Shown here: positions 27,833 to 35,381 of the stretch, piece by piece
Numbering within the stretch: position 1 is the stretch's first letter
Layout: each line of letters opens with the position of its first letter
Assembly (NCBI RefSeq): GCF_934561205.1
Contig: NZ_CAKTFU010000002.1
Coordinates: forward strand, 62,001 to 126,000
Direction of reading: 5' to 3'
Source of the DNA: an uncultured Gemmiger sp.
GTDB taxonomy: Bacteria > Bacillota > Clostridia > Oscillospirales > Ruminococcaceae
DNA length: 64,000 bases
The notes under the pieces: model-generated
Seen by the model: only the letters and a program-made list of their open reading frames with translations
The model's database searches: none
What the model was told of the DNA's origin: nothing
Position numbers and translations under genes: made by a program

Positions 27833-29833
27833 TCATTCCTCCTTCACGGTGGGCTTGCGTTCGTTGAGAGCCTGCGCCAGTTCCGCCTTGGAAAGCAGCG
27901 CCGTATTGCCGCTGGCAGCCACAACGGTGTGGTCGGCGCAGACGCGGCGGTTGGGGTGGTAACTGGGCACCATCTGCTGCAGGATGTCAATGACCGTATC
28001 GTCATCGCGGTGGGCGGCGGCCTGCAGACGCTGCAGGTCGCTGTAAAACGCTGCCAGGTCGATCTGCATCGGCGGGGCGATAAAGATCTTGTTATGCGCC
28101 GTTTTTGCCATCTTGTCCTGCTCGGCGTCCATCATAAGCTCCTCGTACAGCTTTTCACCGGGACGCAGGCCGGTGATCTTGACCTCCATATTGACGCCCG
28201 GCTCGTAGCCGTAAAAGCGGATCAGACGGTTGGCCAGATCCATGATCTTGACCGGCTCGCCCATATCCAGAACATAGATGCTGCCGCTTTCGGCCAGGCC
28301 GCCCGCCTGCAGCACCAGCTGGGCTGCCTCGGGAATGGTCATGAAATAGCGCACGATCTCCGGGTGGGTGATGGTGACAGGGCCGCCGCGCTTGATTTGC
28401 TCCTCAAACAGCGGGATAACACTGCCGTGGCTGCCCAGCACATTGCCGAAACGCACGGCTACACACTTCATGTCGGTGTTTTGGGCAAAGGTTTGGATCA
28501 GCATTTCACACAGTCGCTTGGTGCAGCCCATGACGTTGGTGGGGTTGACGGCCTTGTCTGTGGAAAGCTGCACAAACCGCTGCACGCCGTGCTCGGCGGC
28601 GGAGGTCAGCAGGTTTTTGGTGCCGACAACGTTGTTTTTTACAGCCTCGGCGGGGCTGATCTCCATCAGCGGTACATGCTTGTGCGCCGCCGCATGAAAG
28701 ACGACTTCGGGGTGGTAGGTTTCAAAAACCTCGTCCAGACGTTCTTTGTCGCGGATGGAGCCGATCAGCGTCAAAATGGGCGCAGAGGCGCCGTAACGCC
28801 CGCGCAGCTCGGTTTCCAGCTCATAGGCGCAGTTTTCGTAGATGTCAAAAATCAAAAGGCGTCGGGGCTGGTAACGCATGATCTGGCGGCAAAGCTCACT
28901 GCCGATGGACCCGCCGCCGCCGGTGACCAGAACGATTTTATCATGCAGGTATTCCGAAATCTGGGAGTTGTTGAGCTGGATCTCGTCGCGGGAAAGGAAG
29001 TCCGCCGTGTTCAGCTCGCGGAAGCCTGCAGCCAGCGGGTTGCCGTTTTCGTCCACCGCGTGCGGGTCGGAAAGCATCCGCACACGGCAGTGCGTGGAGT
29101 TGCAGAGGTTGATGATCTCCCGCATACGGTCGCCGCCCACCGAGGTGATGGCAATGACGATTTCCATGATATGGTATTTGCGCACCAGCTCCGGAATGTC
29201 CGAGATGGTGCCGCGCACGGGCACGCCCTGCACACGCAGACCTTTTTTGGTCAGGTCATCGTCAACGATGCAGACCGGCTTGCCGAAGGTCTGGTTCTTG
29301 CTTTTGCAAAGGTTTACGGCCCAGGCACCGGCGTTGCCTGCACCTACAATGAGCATGGGGGTGTCGTTGCTTTCACTGCGGGAGGCCGACATGACCAGCA
29401 TGGTCTTGATAAGCCGCCACAAAAAGCGCACGCCCGCTATGGCACCTGTGTTGAATACGGAGCCGAAGATCAGCACGGCGCCGCTGACAGGGCGCTCGCG
29501 CAGCATGAGGTCGATAAGCATGACAAGGCCTGTCGAGAGACCGGACAGGCACAGCAAGCGCCCTAAGTCCCGCATGCCGGCGTATTCCCACATGATCTCA
29601 TACAGGCCGCCGAACCAAAAGACGATCATGTAGATGGGCAGCGTGTACCACAGCATGGGGGCCATGGCGCGTATGACCTCGGCCTGCAGGACGGCCGCCG
29701 GGATGACAGAGTCCTCGCCGTCAAAGTGTACGATGATGGCCAGCCAGTAGCAAAAGACGATCAGCCCGCAGTCCAGGAGCATCAGGGCAATCTTGCGCGG
29801 CAGACCTTTGAGGATTTGATGGGATATATGCAT
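27833..29833 (-). CDS. Membrane UDP-GlcNAc 4,6-dehydratase (PglF/CapD family)
   Basis: Membrane-anchored NDP-sugar dehydratase of 666 aa. Four N-terminal transmembrane segments (~15-140) are followed by a CoA-binding-like domain (VGAGNAGAW, ~170) and an extended short-chain dehydrogenase domain with the NAD motif GGGGSIGSEL (~315). The catalytic block STDKAVNPTNVMGCTK has Met in place of the usual Tyr, as in PglF, WbpM and FlaA1. It probably makes the 4-keto-6-deoxy sugar that the PglC-like enzyme or a later aminotransferase uses. No aminotransferase or acetyltransferase is nearby. Confidence 0.9.
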   Translation of the reverse strand: MHISHQILKGLPRKIALMLLDCGLIVFCYWLAIIVHFDGEDSVIPAAVLQAEVIRAMAPMLWYTLPIYMIVFWFGGLYEIMWEYAGMRDLGRLLCLSGLSTGLVMLIDLMLRERPVSGAVLIFGSVFNTGAIAGVRFLWRLIKTMLVMSASRSESNDTPMLIVGAGNAGAWAVNLCKSKNQTFGKPVCIVDDDLTKKGLRVQGVPVRGTISDIPELVRKYHIMEIVIAITSVGGDRMREIINLCNSTHCRVRMLSDPHAVDENGNPLAAGFRELNTADFLSRDEIQLNNSQISEYLHDKIVLVTGGGGSIGSELCRQIMRYQPRRLLIFDIYENCAYELETELRGRYGASAPILTLIGSIRDKERLDEVFETYHPEVVFHAAAHKHVPLMEISPAEAVKNNVVGTKNLLTSAAEHGVQRFVQLSTDKAVNPTNVMGCTKRLCEMLIQTFAQNTDMKCVAVRFGNVLGSHGSVIPLFEEQIKRGGPVTITHPEIVRYFMTIPEAAQLVLQAGGLAESGSIYVLDMGEPVKIMDLANRLIRFYGYEPGVNMEVKITGLRPGEKLYEELMMDAEQDKMAKTAHNKIFIAPPMQIDLAAFYSDLQRLQAAAHRDDDTVIDILQQMVPSYHPNRRVCADHTVVAASGNTALLSKAELAQALNERKPTVKEE

Positions 29834-29880
29834 AACAGTTCCTTTATCGATGTAATATTTACCTCATTATAACACAAAAC

Positions 29881-29919
29881 TGCTCCGTTTGTCTTGCCTT
29901 GTCGTAGACAAACGGAGCA
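29881..29919 (-). terminator. Terminator after glmS
   Basis: A 13-bp perfect stem TGCTCCGTTTGTC (29881-29893) / GACAAACGGAGCA (29907-29919). The minus-strand tail is GTTTTGTGTTATAAT, whose TATAAT is also the likely -10 of the dehydratase operon. Confidence 0.75.
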
Positions 29920-29969
29920 AATAATGCCTAAAAATCAGCGGTTAATTTTGGTAAATACCACAAATTCTA

Positions 29970-31811
29970 TTATTCGACCGTGACACTCTTTGCCAGGTTG
30001 CGGGGCTTATCAACATCCAGACCCTTGGCGCAGCTGACGTAGTAGGCCAGCAGCTGCAGCGGAATGACCGACAGGCTGGTGGCAAAATGGGGGTCGGTCT
30101 TGGGCACATAGACGGTGAAGCCGGCGTTGTCCTCGATGCTGTAATTGCCGTAGGTGGTAAGCCCCATCAGGAACGCGCCGCGGCTCTTGGCCTCCACCAT
30201 GTTGGAAACGCTCTTTTCAAACAAATCGGGCTGGGTCAACACGCCGACGACCAGTGTCCCCTTTTCAATCAGGGAGATGGGGCCGTGCTTCATTTCACCG
30301 GCGGCGAAAGCCTCCGAGTGGATATAGCTGATCTCCTTAAATTTCAGGCTGCCCTCCAGTGCCACGGCATAGTCCAGCCCGCGGCCGATGAAGAAGGCGT
30401 CCTTGGCGCTGGCGTACTTGCTGGCAAACCACTGGATACGCTCCTTGTCGGACAGCGTTTTGGCAATTTTGTCGGGCAGGGCCTCCAGCTCCGCGACAAG
30501 ATGCTCGTACTGGCCGTCGGCCAGGGTCCCGCGCACGCGGGCAAACTCGGTGGCCAGCAGGTAGCAGGCGGCCAGCTGGGTGCTGTAGGCTTTGGTGGTG
30601 GCAACGGCGATTTCCGGCCCGGCCCAGGTGTACAGGGTGGCGTCGGCCTCGCGCGCAATGCTGGAGCCGACCACATTGACAATGCCCACGGTGCGCACAC
30701 CGCGTTCCTTGCAAAGGCGCAGGGCGGCCAGGGTGTCGGCGGTCTCGCCGCTTTGGCTGATGATCAGGGCCAGAGCGTCCGGCTCCAGCACGGGGTCACG
30801 GTAGCGGAACTCGCTGGCAACGTCCACCTCGACCGGCAGACGGGCCAGACTTTCAAACACATAGCGCGCTGCCATGCCCACATGGTAGGCAGAGCCGCAG
30901 CCGATGATGTAGATGCGGCGCACGGCGCGCAGGTCGTCCTCGCCGAGAGAAAGCTCGGACAAATCGATTTTGCCGTCCTTCAGGCGGGGCGAAAGCGTGT
31001 CACGCACGGCGGCGGGCTGCTCGTGAATTTCCTTCATCATGAAATGCTCGTAGCCGCCCTTTTCGGCAGCCTCGGCGTCCCATTCCACGGTGGACATCTC
31101 GCAGGTGACAGGTTCCTTGTCGATGTTGAAAAACTCAATTTCCTCGGCGCTGAGGCGGGCGATCTGCAAATTGTCGATATAGTAGACATTGCGGGTGTAT
31201 TTGAGCAGCGCGGGAACATCGGAGGCGATGATGGCACCGTCCTCGCAGCGGCCGACGATCAGCGGGCTGTCCTTGCGCACGGCATAGATGACACCGGGCT
31301 GATCGGCAAACAGGATACCCAGCGCGTAGGAGCCGCGCACATGCATCATCATGCGGCTGATGGCGTCCAGTGCATCACCGGCGGAATCCCCCGTATAGTA
31401 GTAGTCCAGCAGCTGGGCCACGACCTCGGTATCGGTCTGCGAGACAAAGGTAAAGCCCTTGTTCGTCAGGCGCTCTTTGATTTGCTGGTAGTTTTCAATG
31501 ATGCCGTTGTGCACGACGGCAATTTTCTGGTCGCGGGAATAATGCGGGTGCGCATTTACCACGCTGGGTTCGCCATGGGTGGCCCAGCGGGTATGGCCGA
31601 TGCCGCAGTTGCCCGGCACGGCGCGGCCGCCGTCTGTCATTTCGCTGAGGACCTTCAGGCGGCCTTTTGCCTTGACGACCTCGATTTTTCCGGCGGCGTT
31701 CTGCACGGCAAGACCGGCAGAATCATAGCCGCGGTATTCCAGTTTTTCCAGTCCGTCCAACAGAATGGGGGCAGCCTGTGCTGCACCGGTAAAGCCTACA
31801 ATTCCACACAT
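29970..31811 (-). CDS. glmS: Glutamine-fructose-6-phosphate aminotransferase GlmS
   Basis: Makes glucosamine-6-phosphate from fructose-6-phosphate and glutamine, feeding peptidoglycan and the nearby glycan genes. It is 613 aa, full length. The N-terminal Cys nucleophile follows Met (MCGIVGFTG), the glutaminase domain runs to about 240, and two SIS domains follow (SQSGETADTLAALRL, and the C-terminal VTVE end). GGAGGG precedes the ATG. It is transcribed through a leader of about 180 nt containing an intrinsic terminator (31892-31930). Confidence 0.97.
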   Translation of the reverse strand: MCGIVGFTGAAQAAPILLDGLEKLEYRGYDSAGLAVQNAAGKIEVVKAKGRLKVLSEMTDGGRAVPGNCGIGHTRWATHGEPSVVNAHPHYSRDQKIAVVHNGIIENYQQIKERLTNKGFTFVSQTDTEVVAQLLDYYYTGDSAGDALDAISRMMMHVRGSYALGILFADQPGVIYAVRKDSPLIVGRCEDGAIIASDVPALLKYTRNVYYIDNLQIARLSAEEIEFFNIDKEPVTCEMSTVEWDAEAAEKGGYEHFMMKEIHEQPAAVRDTLSPRLKDGKIDLSELSLGEDDLRAVRRIYIIGCGSAYHVGMAARYVFESLARLPVEVDVASEFRYRDPVLEPDALALIISQSGETADTLAALRLCKERGVRTVGIVNVVGSSIAREADATLYTWAGPEIAVATTKAYSTQLAACYLLATEFARVRGTLADGQYEHLVAELEALPDKIAKTLSDKERIQWFASKYASAKDAFFIGRGLDYAVALEGSLKFKEISYIHSEAFAAGEMKHGPISLIEKGTLVVGVLTQPDLFEKSVSNMVEAKSRGAFLMGLTTYGNYSIEDNAGFTVYVPKTDPHFATSLSVIPLQLLAYYVSCAKGLDVDKPRNLAKSVTVE

Positions 31812-31891
31812 AAGAAACCCTCCTCTGGCAATACGATCCTATCCCAATATATCCATTTATCAGCAAAACTGTACAGTATGCCGTACAGCTG

Positions 31892-31930
31892 AATAAAAAA
31901 CGGACGGCCGTCAAGGGCAACGGCCGTCCG
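31892..31930 (-). terminator. Terminator in the glmS leader (candidate attenuator)
   Basis: Minus strand: an 11-bp perfect stem CGGACGGCCGT / ACGGCCGTCCG (31901-31911 with 31920-31930) followed by TTTTTTATTC. It lies about 80 nt before the glmS ATG and about 60 nt after the predicted transcription start, so it would stop transcription unless relieved. A 7-bp TTTCTTA/TAAGAAA hairpin lies upstream of it in the RNA and a CTGTAC/GTACAG hairpin downstream. I do not see the conserved glmS ribozyme core. Confidence 0.7.
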
Positions 31931-31995
31931 CCGCGCATTCTCTTTTTCCGTTTTCTTACACCATAAGAAATACCATTAAGTCAACGCGCATAAGA

Positions 31996-32024
31996 ATTAT
32001 AGCACAAAAAGTAAAAAACGGCAA
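31996..32024 (-). promoter_or_regulatory. Promoter of glmS
   Basis: Minus strand TTGCCG (32019-32024), 17 bp, TATAAT (31996-32001). The -35 is embedded in the terminator hairpin of the upstream lipoprotein operon. Confidence 0.68.
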
Positions 32025-32057
32025 GTACAAAGTTCAAAGAAGTTTGTGCCTGCCGTT
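32013..32057 (-). terminator. Terminator of the two-component/lipoprotein operon
   Basis: Minus strand AACGGCAGG (32049-32057) pairs with CTTGCCGTT (32017-32025), with further CACAAA/TTTGTA pairing inside, followed by TTTT. It closes the operon that begins at 38819. Confidence 0.78.
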
Positions 32058-32084
32058 ACATGCAAAAGAAAATTAAGTTTTGGG

Positions 32085-33329
32085 TCAATCAAAGGTCAGT
32101 TCGCGGTAATTTTGGCTGCCTGCCAGCAGCTCCTGCAAGGGGATGATACCGTAAACGGGTAAGTAGGTGTCGTAGGTGTAGGGGTTGCCCTCGTAATCGT
32201 AGGAGGAAACCGACACGGTGTCGTAGGCGTACTGCAAAAATACCAACCCATTTTGGATATCCAGAATACTCACAGGCGTTGTACCGCGCGCATCGCAGTA
32301 CATCTGCTGGGGCAGCTCGGTCAGGGTGCCGTCCGGCGCGCGGAAAAACTGATGCGTGACAGCATCCTGCTCGTCCCAGAGGGAATGGGACAGCACCCAA
32401 CCGTCGCGGAACGATGCAGCCGAGTAGGTATACTCGTCTCCGGTGGGAAATGCATCAGTCAGCAAGGTGCTCTGCCCGCTGACAAGGTCGACGGCCGTGA
32501 TGCTGCCCTGCTGCGGGTCATATACGACCTGCGTGTTGCACAGCGTTGCGCCAAGGGCATCTGCGTTTTGGGCAAACTGTGGCAGCGGGCTGCATTGCCG
32601 CGTGTCCAGATCATAGCGGTAAACGCCGGAGGTGTTGTCGGAGGAAAGGTTGTACCCCAAATACAGGCTGCGCCCATCTGCTGCCGAGAGCGTCCAGTAA
32701 GCGTTTTGACCGGGTGGCAGAGTGTCCAGCCTGAGGCGCTGTGCCAGCAGCCCGGTGGATTTTTCTGCCGAGAAAAGATACGCCTCTGCGCCGTTGGGAC
32801 CGGAACCGCCGAAGGCGTAGCCGGAATTGCCGACAAAATAGAGAAATTCCTCGTCGGCGGCAAGCACATTGACGGAATAGACAAAGTCTGTCTGGTAGTG
32901 GGTCACGGCAAACAAGGGGTGTGCCGGGGGTGTTACGCCATCGATGTAGGCGGCCAGGGCGTAGGCATACTCGGAATCGCTGTGGACGATATAGGGGTAC
33001 CACAAGGTGTCGCCGTCCACTAAGAGATGCCCGGCGGATACTACGGGGCAGTCGGACGTGGTGTGCTGGCAGCCGGGAATTTGGCACATACTGTGCGCTG
33101 TGGCAGTGGCATAGTCGATTTTGCTTACACAATACGACCCCGATGGCTCGATACACGTTGTGTATTGCCCGCCGTCATAGCGGTTTGTAAGCATATGCAC
33201 GTCCCCGACGTCCGCGGCGGGGGCTTGGGCAGCAGCCGTTTCGGCGGGGGCGGATGCCGTGCTTTGCGCGGGGGCGGTGCAGCCCGCCAAAAGCAGCAGG
33301 GACGCTAACAGTATGGGAATACGTTTCAT
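32085..33329 (-). CDS. Lipoprotein, paralogue 1 (Cys/His-motif propeller-like family)
   Basis: Predicted lipoprotein of 414 aa: signal peptide MKRIPILLASLLLLAGC with lipobox LAGC, then a Ala/Thr-rich linker. Near residue 80-95 is CQIPGCQHTTSDCP, fitting C-x3-G-C-x-H-x4-C-P, shared with the two other lipoproteins of this operon. The rest is rich in short Tyr/Trp/Asp-containing repeats suggestive of a beta-propeller, and it ends IIPLQELLAGSQNYRELTFD. The ATG at 33329 has GGGAGGG. It lies 19 nt after paralogue 2. The function is unknown; an extracytoplasmic binding or sensing role beside the kinase is an inference. Confidence 0.75.
   Translation of the reverse strand: MKRIPILLASLLLLAGCTAPAQSTASAPAETAAAQAPAADVGDVHMLTNRYDGGQYTTCIEPSGSYCVSKIDYATATAHSMCQIPGCQHTTSDCPVVSAGHLLVDGDTLWYPYIVHSDSEYAYALAAYIDGVTPPAHPLFAVTHYQTDFVYSVNVLAADEEFLYFVGNSGYAFGGSGPNGAEAYLFSAEKSTGLLAQRLRLDTLPPGQNAYWTLSAADGRSLYLGYNLSSDNTSGVYRYDLDTRQCSPLPQFAQNADALGATLCNTQVVYDPQQGSITAVDLVSGQSTLLTDAFPTGDEYTYSAASFRDGWVLSHSLWDEQDAVTHQFFRAPDGTLTELPQQMYCDARGTTPVSILDIQNGLVFLQYAYDTVSVSSYDYEGNPYTYDTYLPVYGIIPLQELLAGSQNYRELTFD
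32284..32354. repeat. 71-nt repeat, copy in paralogue 1 3' part
   Basis: Matches 33548-33618 with a single substitution. It encodes the shared FFRAPDGTLTELPQQMYCDA region (TPDG in the other copy), while the flanking sequence is much less similar. Confidence 0.85.
33216..33329. repeat. 114-nt repeat, copy in paralogue 1 5' end
   Basis: Encodes the signal peptide and linker of lipoprotein 1 and is nearly identical to 34510-34623 in lipoprotein 2. Only about three substitutions were seen by eye. Confidence 0.85.
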
Positions 33330-33348
33330 AGAACCCTCCCGACAAAGG

Positions 33349-34623
33349 TCAGTCATAGGTCAGCTCGCGGTAATTCTGGCTTCCGGCAAGCAGCTCCTGC
33401 AGGGGGATGATACCGCAGACATCGCTGATATTTTCCCACATACAGGGGTTGCCGTCATAATCAAAACCGGGGTAGCTATCGGAACGGTAGTCGTACTGAA
33501 GAAAAACCATGCCGTTTTGGATGTCCCAGATGTGAACGGGCTGGCTGCCGCGCGCATCGCAGTACATCTGCTGGGGCAGCTCGGTCAGGGTGCCGTCCGG
33601 CGTGCGGAAAAACTGATGTTCGACACGATTTTCACCGTCATAGAAATCATAGCTGAGGACCCAGCCGTCGCAAAACGACTTGACGGTGTAGGTGAGATCC
33701 TCCCCGGTGGGGAAGGCATCGGTCAACAAGGTGCTTTGCCCGGTTATCGGGTCGATGGCGGTCAGCGTACCCTGCAAGGTGTCGGGCTTGAGATAATAGC
33801 CGTCTGCAAAGAAACCATTCTTGTCGGAATATTCGGGCAGCAGGGTGTATTCCTGCGACGCAAGGTCATAGCAGGAAACGAGGGGAAAAACATCGTTTAT
33901 AGCAGTTCCGTAAAAATACAGCTTCTGTTCCCCTGCCGTTGCCAAATACCAGTAGCTTGTATCTTCCAAAACGCTGCCAAGGTCAGCTAAATTCGTCAGT
34001 TCCCCGGTGGATTTGTCGGCGCGGAAAAGGAAATCCCCTTCCCCGGTAACAGGCTCGCCGGGCGCTGCATCGGGAATTTGTGCCGGGCTGCTTTCACATA
34101 TAGGACTGGTTCCGACGAGCGTGGTGGAAGCCACAAAATAGTAATATTGGTCATCGGCGGCAAGACAGCCGTCGGAAAGGTCAAAGTCTGCTGTGTGTGC
34201 GCTGAGTGTGAACAGGGGTGCTGCCGTGGCATCGGGTGCGTAGCGGGACAGGACTTCCCTGTCAGGCTTGCCGTCACTATTTACACGGTAGGAATGCAAA
34301 AGAACATCGCCGTCTTGGTAAAAAACGCCAGAGCCGTATGCCGGGCAGCTTTCGCTGTCGTGCTGGCAGCCGGAAATCCGGCACATACTTTGTGCCGTGG
34401 CGGCGGCATAGTCGATTTTGCGCACGCAATCCGGGTAATAGGGTGTGGATAGAGCGCGATACTGCCCGCCGTCATACAGGTTTGTGAGCATATGCACGTC
34501 CCCGGCGCTGGCGGGGGCTTGGGCAGCAGCCGTTTCGGCGGGGGCGGATGCCGTGCTTTGCGCGGGGGCGGTGCATCCCGCCAAAAGCAGCAGGGACGCT
34601 AACAGTATGGAAATACGTTTCAT
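33349..34623 (-). CDS. Lipoprotein, paralogue 2 (Cys/His-motif propeller-like family)
   Basis: Predicted lipoprotein of 424 aa, a recent duplicate of paralogue 1. Signal MKRISILLASLLLLAGC, shared linker, motif CRISGCQHDSESCP near residue 80-95, and the same C-terminal block ending SQNYRELTYD. DNA identity with paralogue 1 is concentrated at the two ends (114-nt and 71-nt tracts), while the central ~250 residues have diverged, including a longer insert around AQIPDAAPGEPVTGEGD. The start overlaps the stop of the 253-residue protein upstream as ATGA. No enzyme motif is seen. Confidence 0.75.
   Translation of the reverse strand: MKRISILLASLLLLAGCTAPAQSTASAPAETAAAQAPASAGDVHMLTNLYDGGQYRALSTPYYPDCVRKIDYAAATAQSMCRISGCQHDSESCPAYGSGVFYQDGDVLLHSYRVNSDGKPDREVLSRYAPDATAAPLFTLSAHTADFDLSDGCLAADDQYYYFVASTTLVGTSPICESSPAQIPDAAPGEPVTGEGDFLFRADKSTGELTNLADLGSVLEDTSYWYLATAGEQKLYFYGTAINDVFPLVSCYDLASQEYTLLPEYSDKNGFFADGYYLKPDTLQGTLTAIDPITGQSTLLTDAFPTGEDLTYTVKSFCDGWVLSYDFYDGENRVEHQFFRTPDGTLTELPQQMYCDARGSQPVHIWDIQNGMVFLQYDYRSDSYPGFDYDGNPCMWENISDVCGIIPLQELLAGSQNYRELTYD
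33548..33618. repeat. 71-nt repeat, copy in paralogue 2 3' part
   Basis: Partner of 32284-32354. Near-identity bounded by diverged sequence is typical of gene conversion or strong local constraint. Confidence 0.85.
34510..34623. repeat. 114-nt repeat, copy in paralogue 2 5' end
   Basis: Partner of 33216-33329; encodes the same signal peptide and linker in lipoprotein 2. Confidence 0.85.
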
Positions 34624-35381
34624 GGAAGAACCTCCTGTTCCTGATAGAGTGCCGCAAAATCCTGCGGGGTCAGGCTTGTCAACGAAAAGCTGATGCCATC
34701 CAGCGCTGTCACCGAAAGATACAGCTGCGCTTCGGCACTGTATGCCGCCGCACCGGTGGCGGGGGTGCGCCCGCGCCAGGTGGCAGGCTGCCAGTCGGCA
34801 AAGCTGTCCAGCCCAAGAACCTGCAAAAGCGTCTGCACAAAGGCATCATCCGGCGTGCAGCTGCCGAACGCCTGCGGGTCGGCGGCATAAAACCGCAGCG
34901 ACAGCGGCGAACCGTTTTCCAGATAATAAAACTGAAGGGTGTCGTGTGTATACGGCTCATCGCGGAGAAGCTGCACGGAATAGCCCCGCAGCCCGCAGGG
35001 GGCGGTAAGACTGTGCGCGGCATCGGGACCCGCGTTGGCGGCGTTCAGGCAAAGGCGAAGCTGCGCAGCGTCCAAAAGCCCTGCCTTGTGTAGGTCTGTC
35101 AAAAAAGAGGTAAGCTGCGCAAGGTCGGCGCTGTCGGCTTCGGTTGTCGCCCAGCTGTCGGTCAGGTAATCTCCGCCGGCAGGTGCGCCGAAGATATGCG
35201 CGCAGTTGTACAGCGTACAGGCGGTCACATTGCTGCGCCCGGCATCGCTCAAGGTGTCGGCGGGGACGGCTTGGGGCAAATCGCGCCCCAAAAGCAGCTT
35301 GTCCCACGCGGCAAGCACCCCAAAGGGCAGCACAAGCAGCGCCAGCAGTGCGGCGCAGTAGGCGGTGATTTTAGCCTTCAC
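34620..35381 (-). CDS. Membrane-anchored extracytoplasmic protein in two-component operon
   Basis: 253 aa with one N-terminal hydrophobic segment (~8-28, CAALLALLVLPFGVLAAW) and an otherwise soluble, probably outward-facing body with no cysteine lipobox. The start is GTG at 35381, 11 nt inside the end of the kinase gene with GGAGG upstream; its stop overlaps lipoprotein 2 as ATGA. No family is recognised. Its position between kinase and lipoproteins, with overlaps on both sides, suggests it works with them. Confidence 0.72.
   Translation of the reverse strand: MKAKITAYCAALLALLVLPFGVLAAWDKLLLGRDLPQAVPADTLSDAGRSNVTACTLYNCAHIFGAPAGGDYLTDSWATTEADSADLAQLTSFLTDLHKAGLLDAAQLRLCLNAANAGPDAAHSLTAPCGLRGYSVQLLRDEPYTHDTLQFYYLENGSPLSLRFYAADPQAFGSCTPDDAFVQTLLQVLGLDSFADWQPATWRGRTPATGAAAYSAEAQLYLSVTALDGISFSLTSLTPQDFAALYQEQEVLP

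Noticed and set aside
30087..31892. 601-codon plus-strand frame opposite glmS
   Set aside because: Shadow of glmS that also runs through the glmS leader terminator.
31812..32010. glmS ribozyme in the glmS leader
   Set aside because: The leader contains a terminator, and I could not find the conserved ribozyme core before the start codon. A covariance search would settle it.
33216..34623. CRISPR-like or mobile repeats
   Set aside because: The repeated tracts are coding and belong to a tandem gene duplication; there are no short regularly spaced repeats, cas genes or transposase anywhere in the window.
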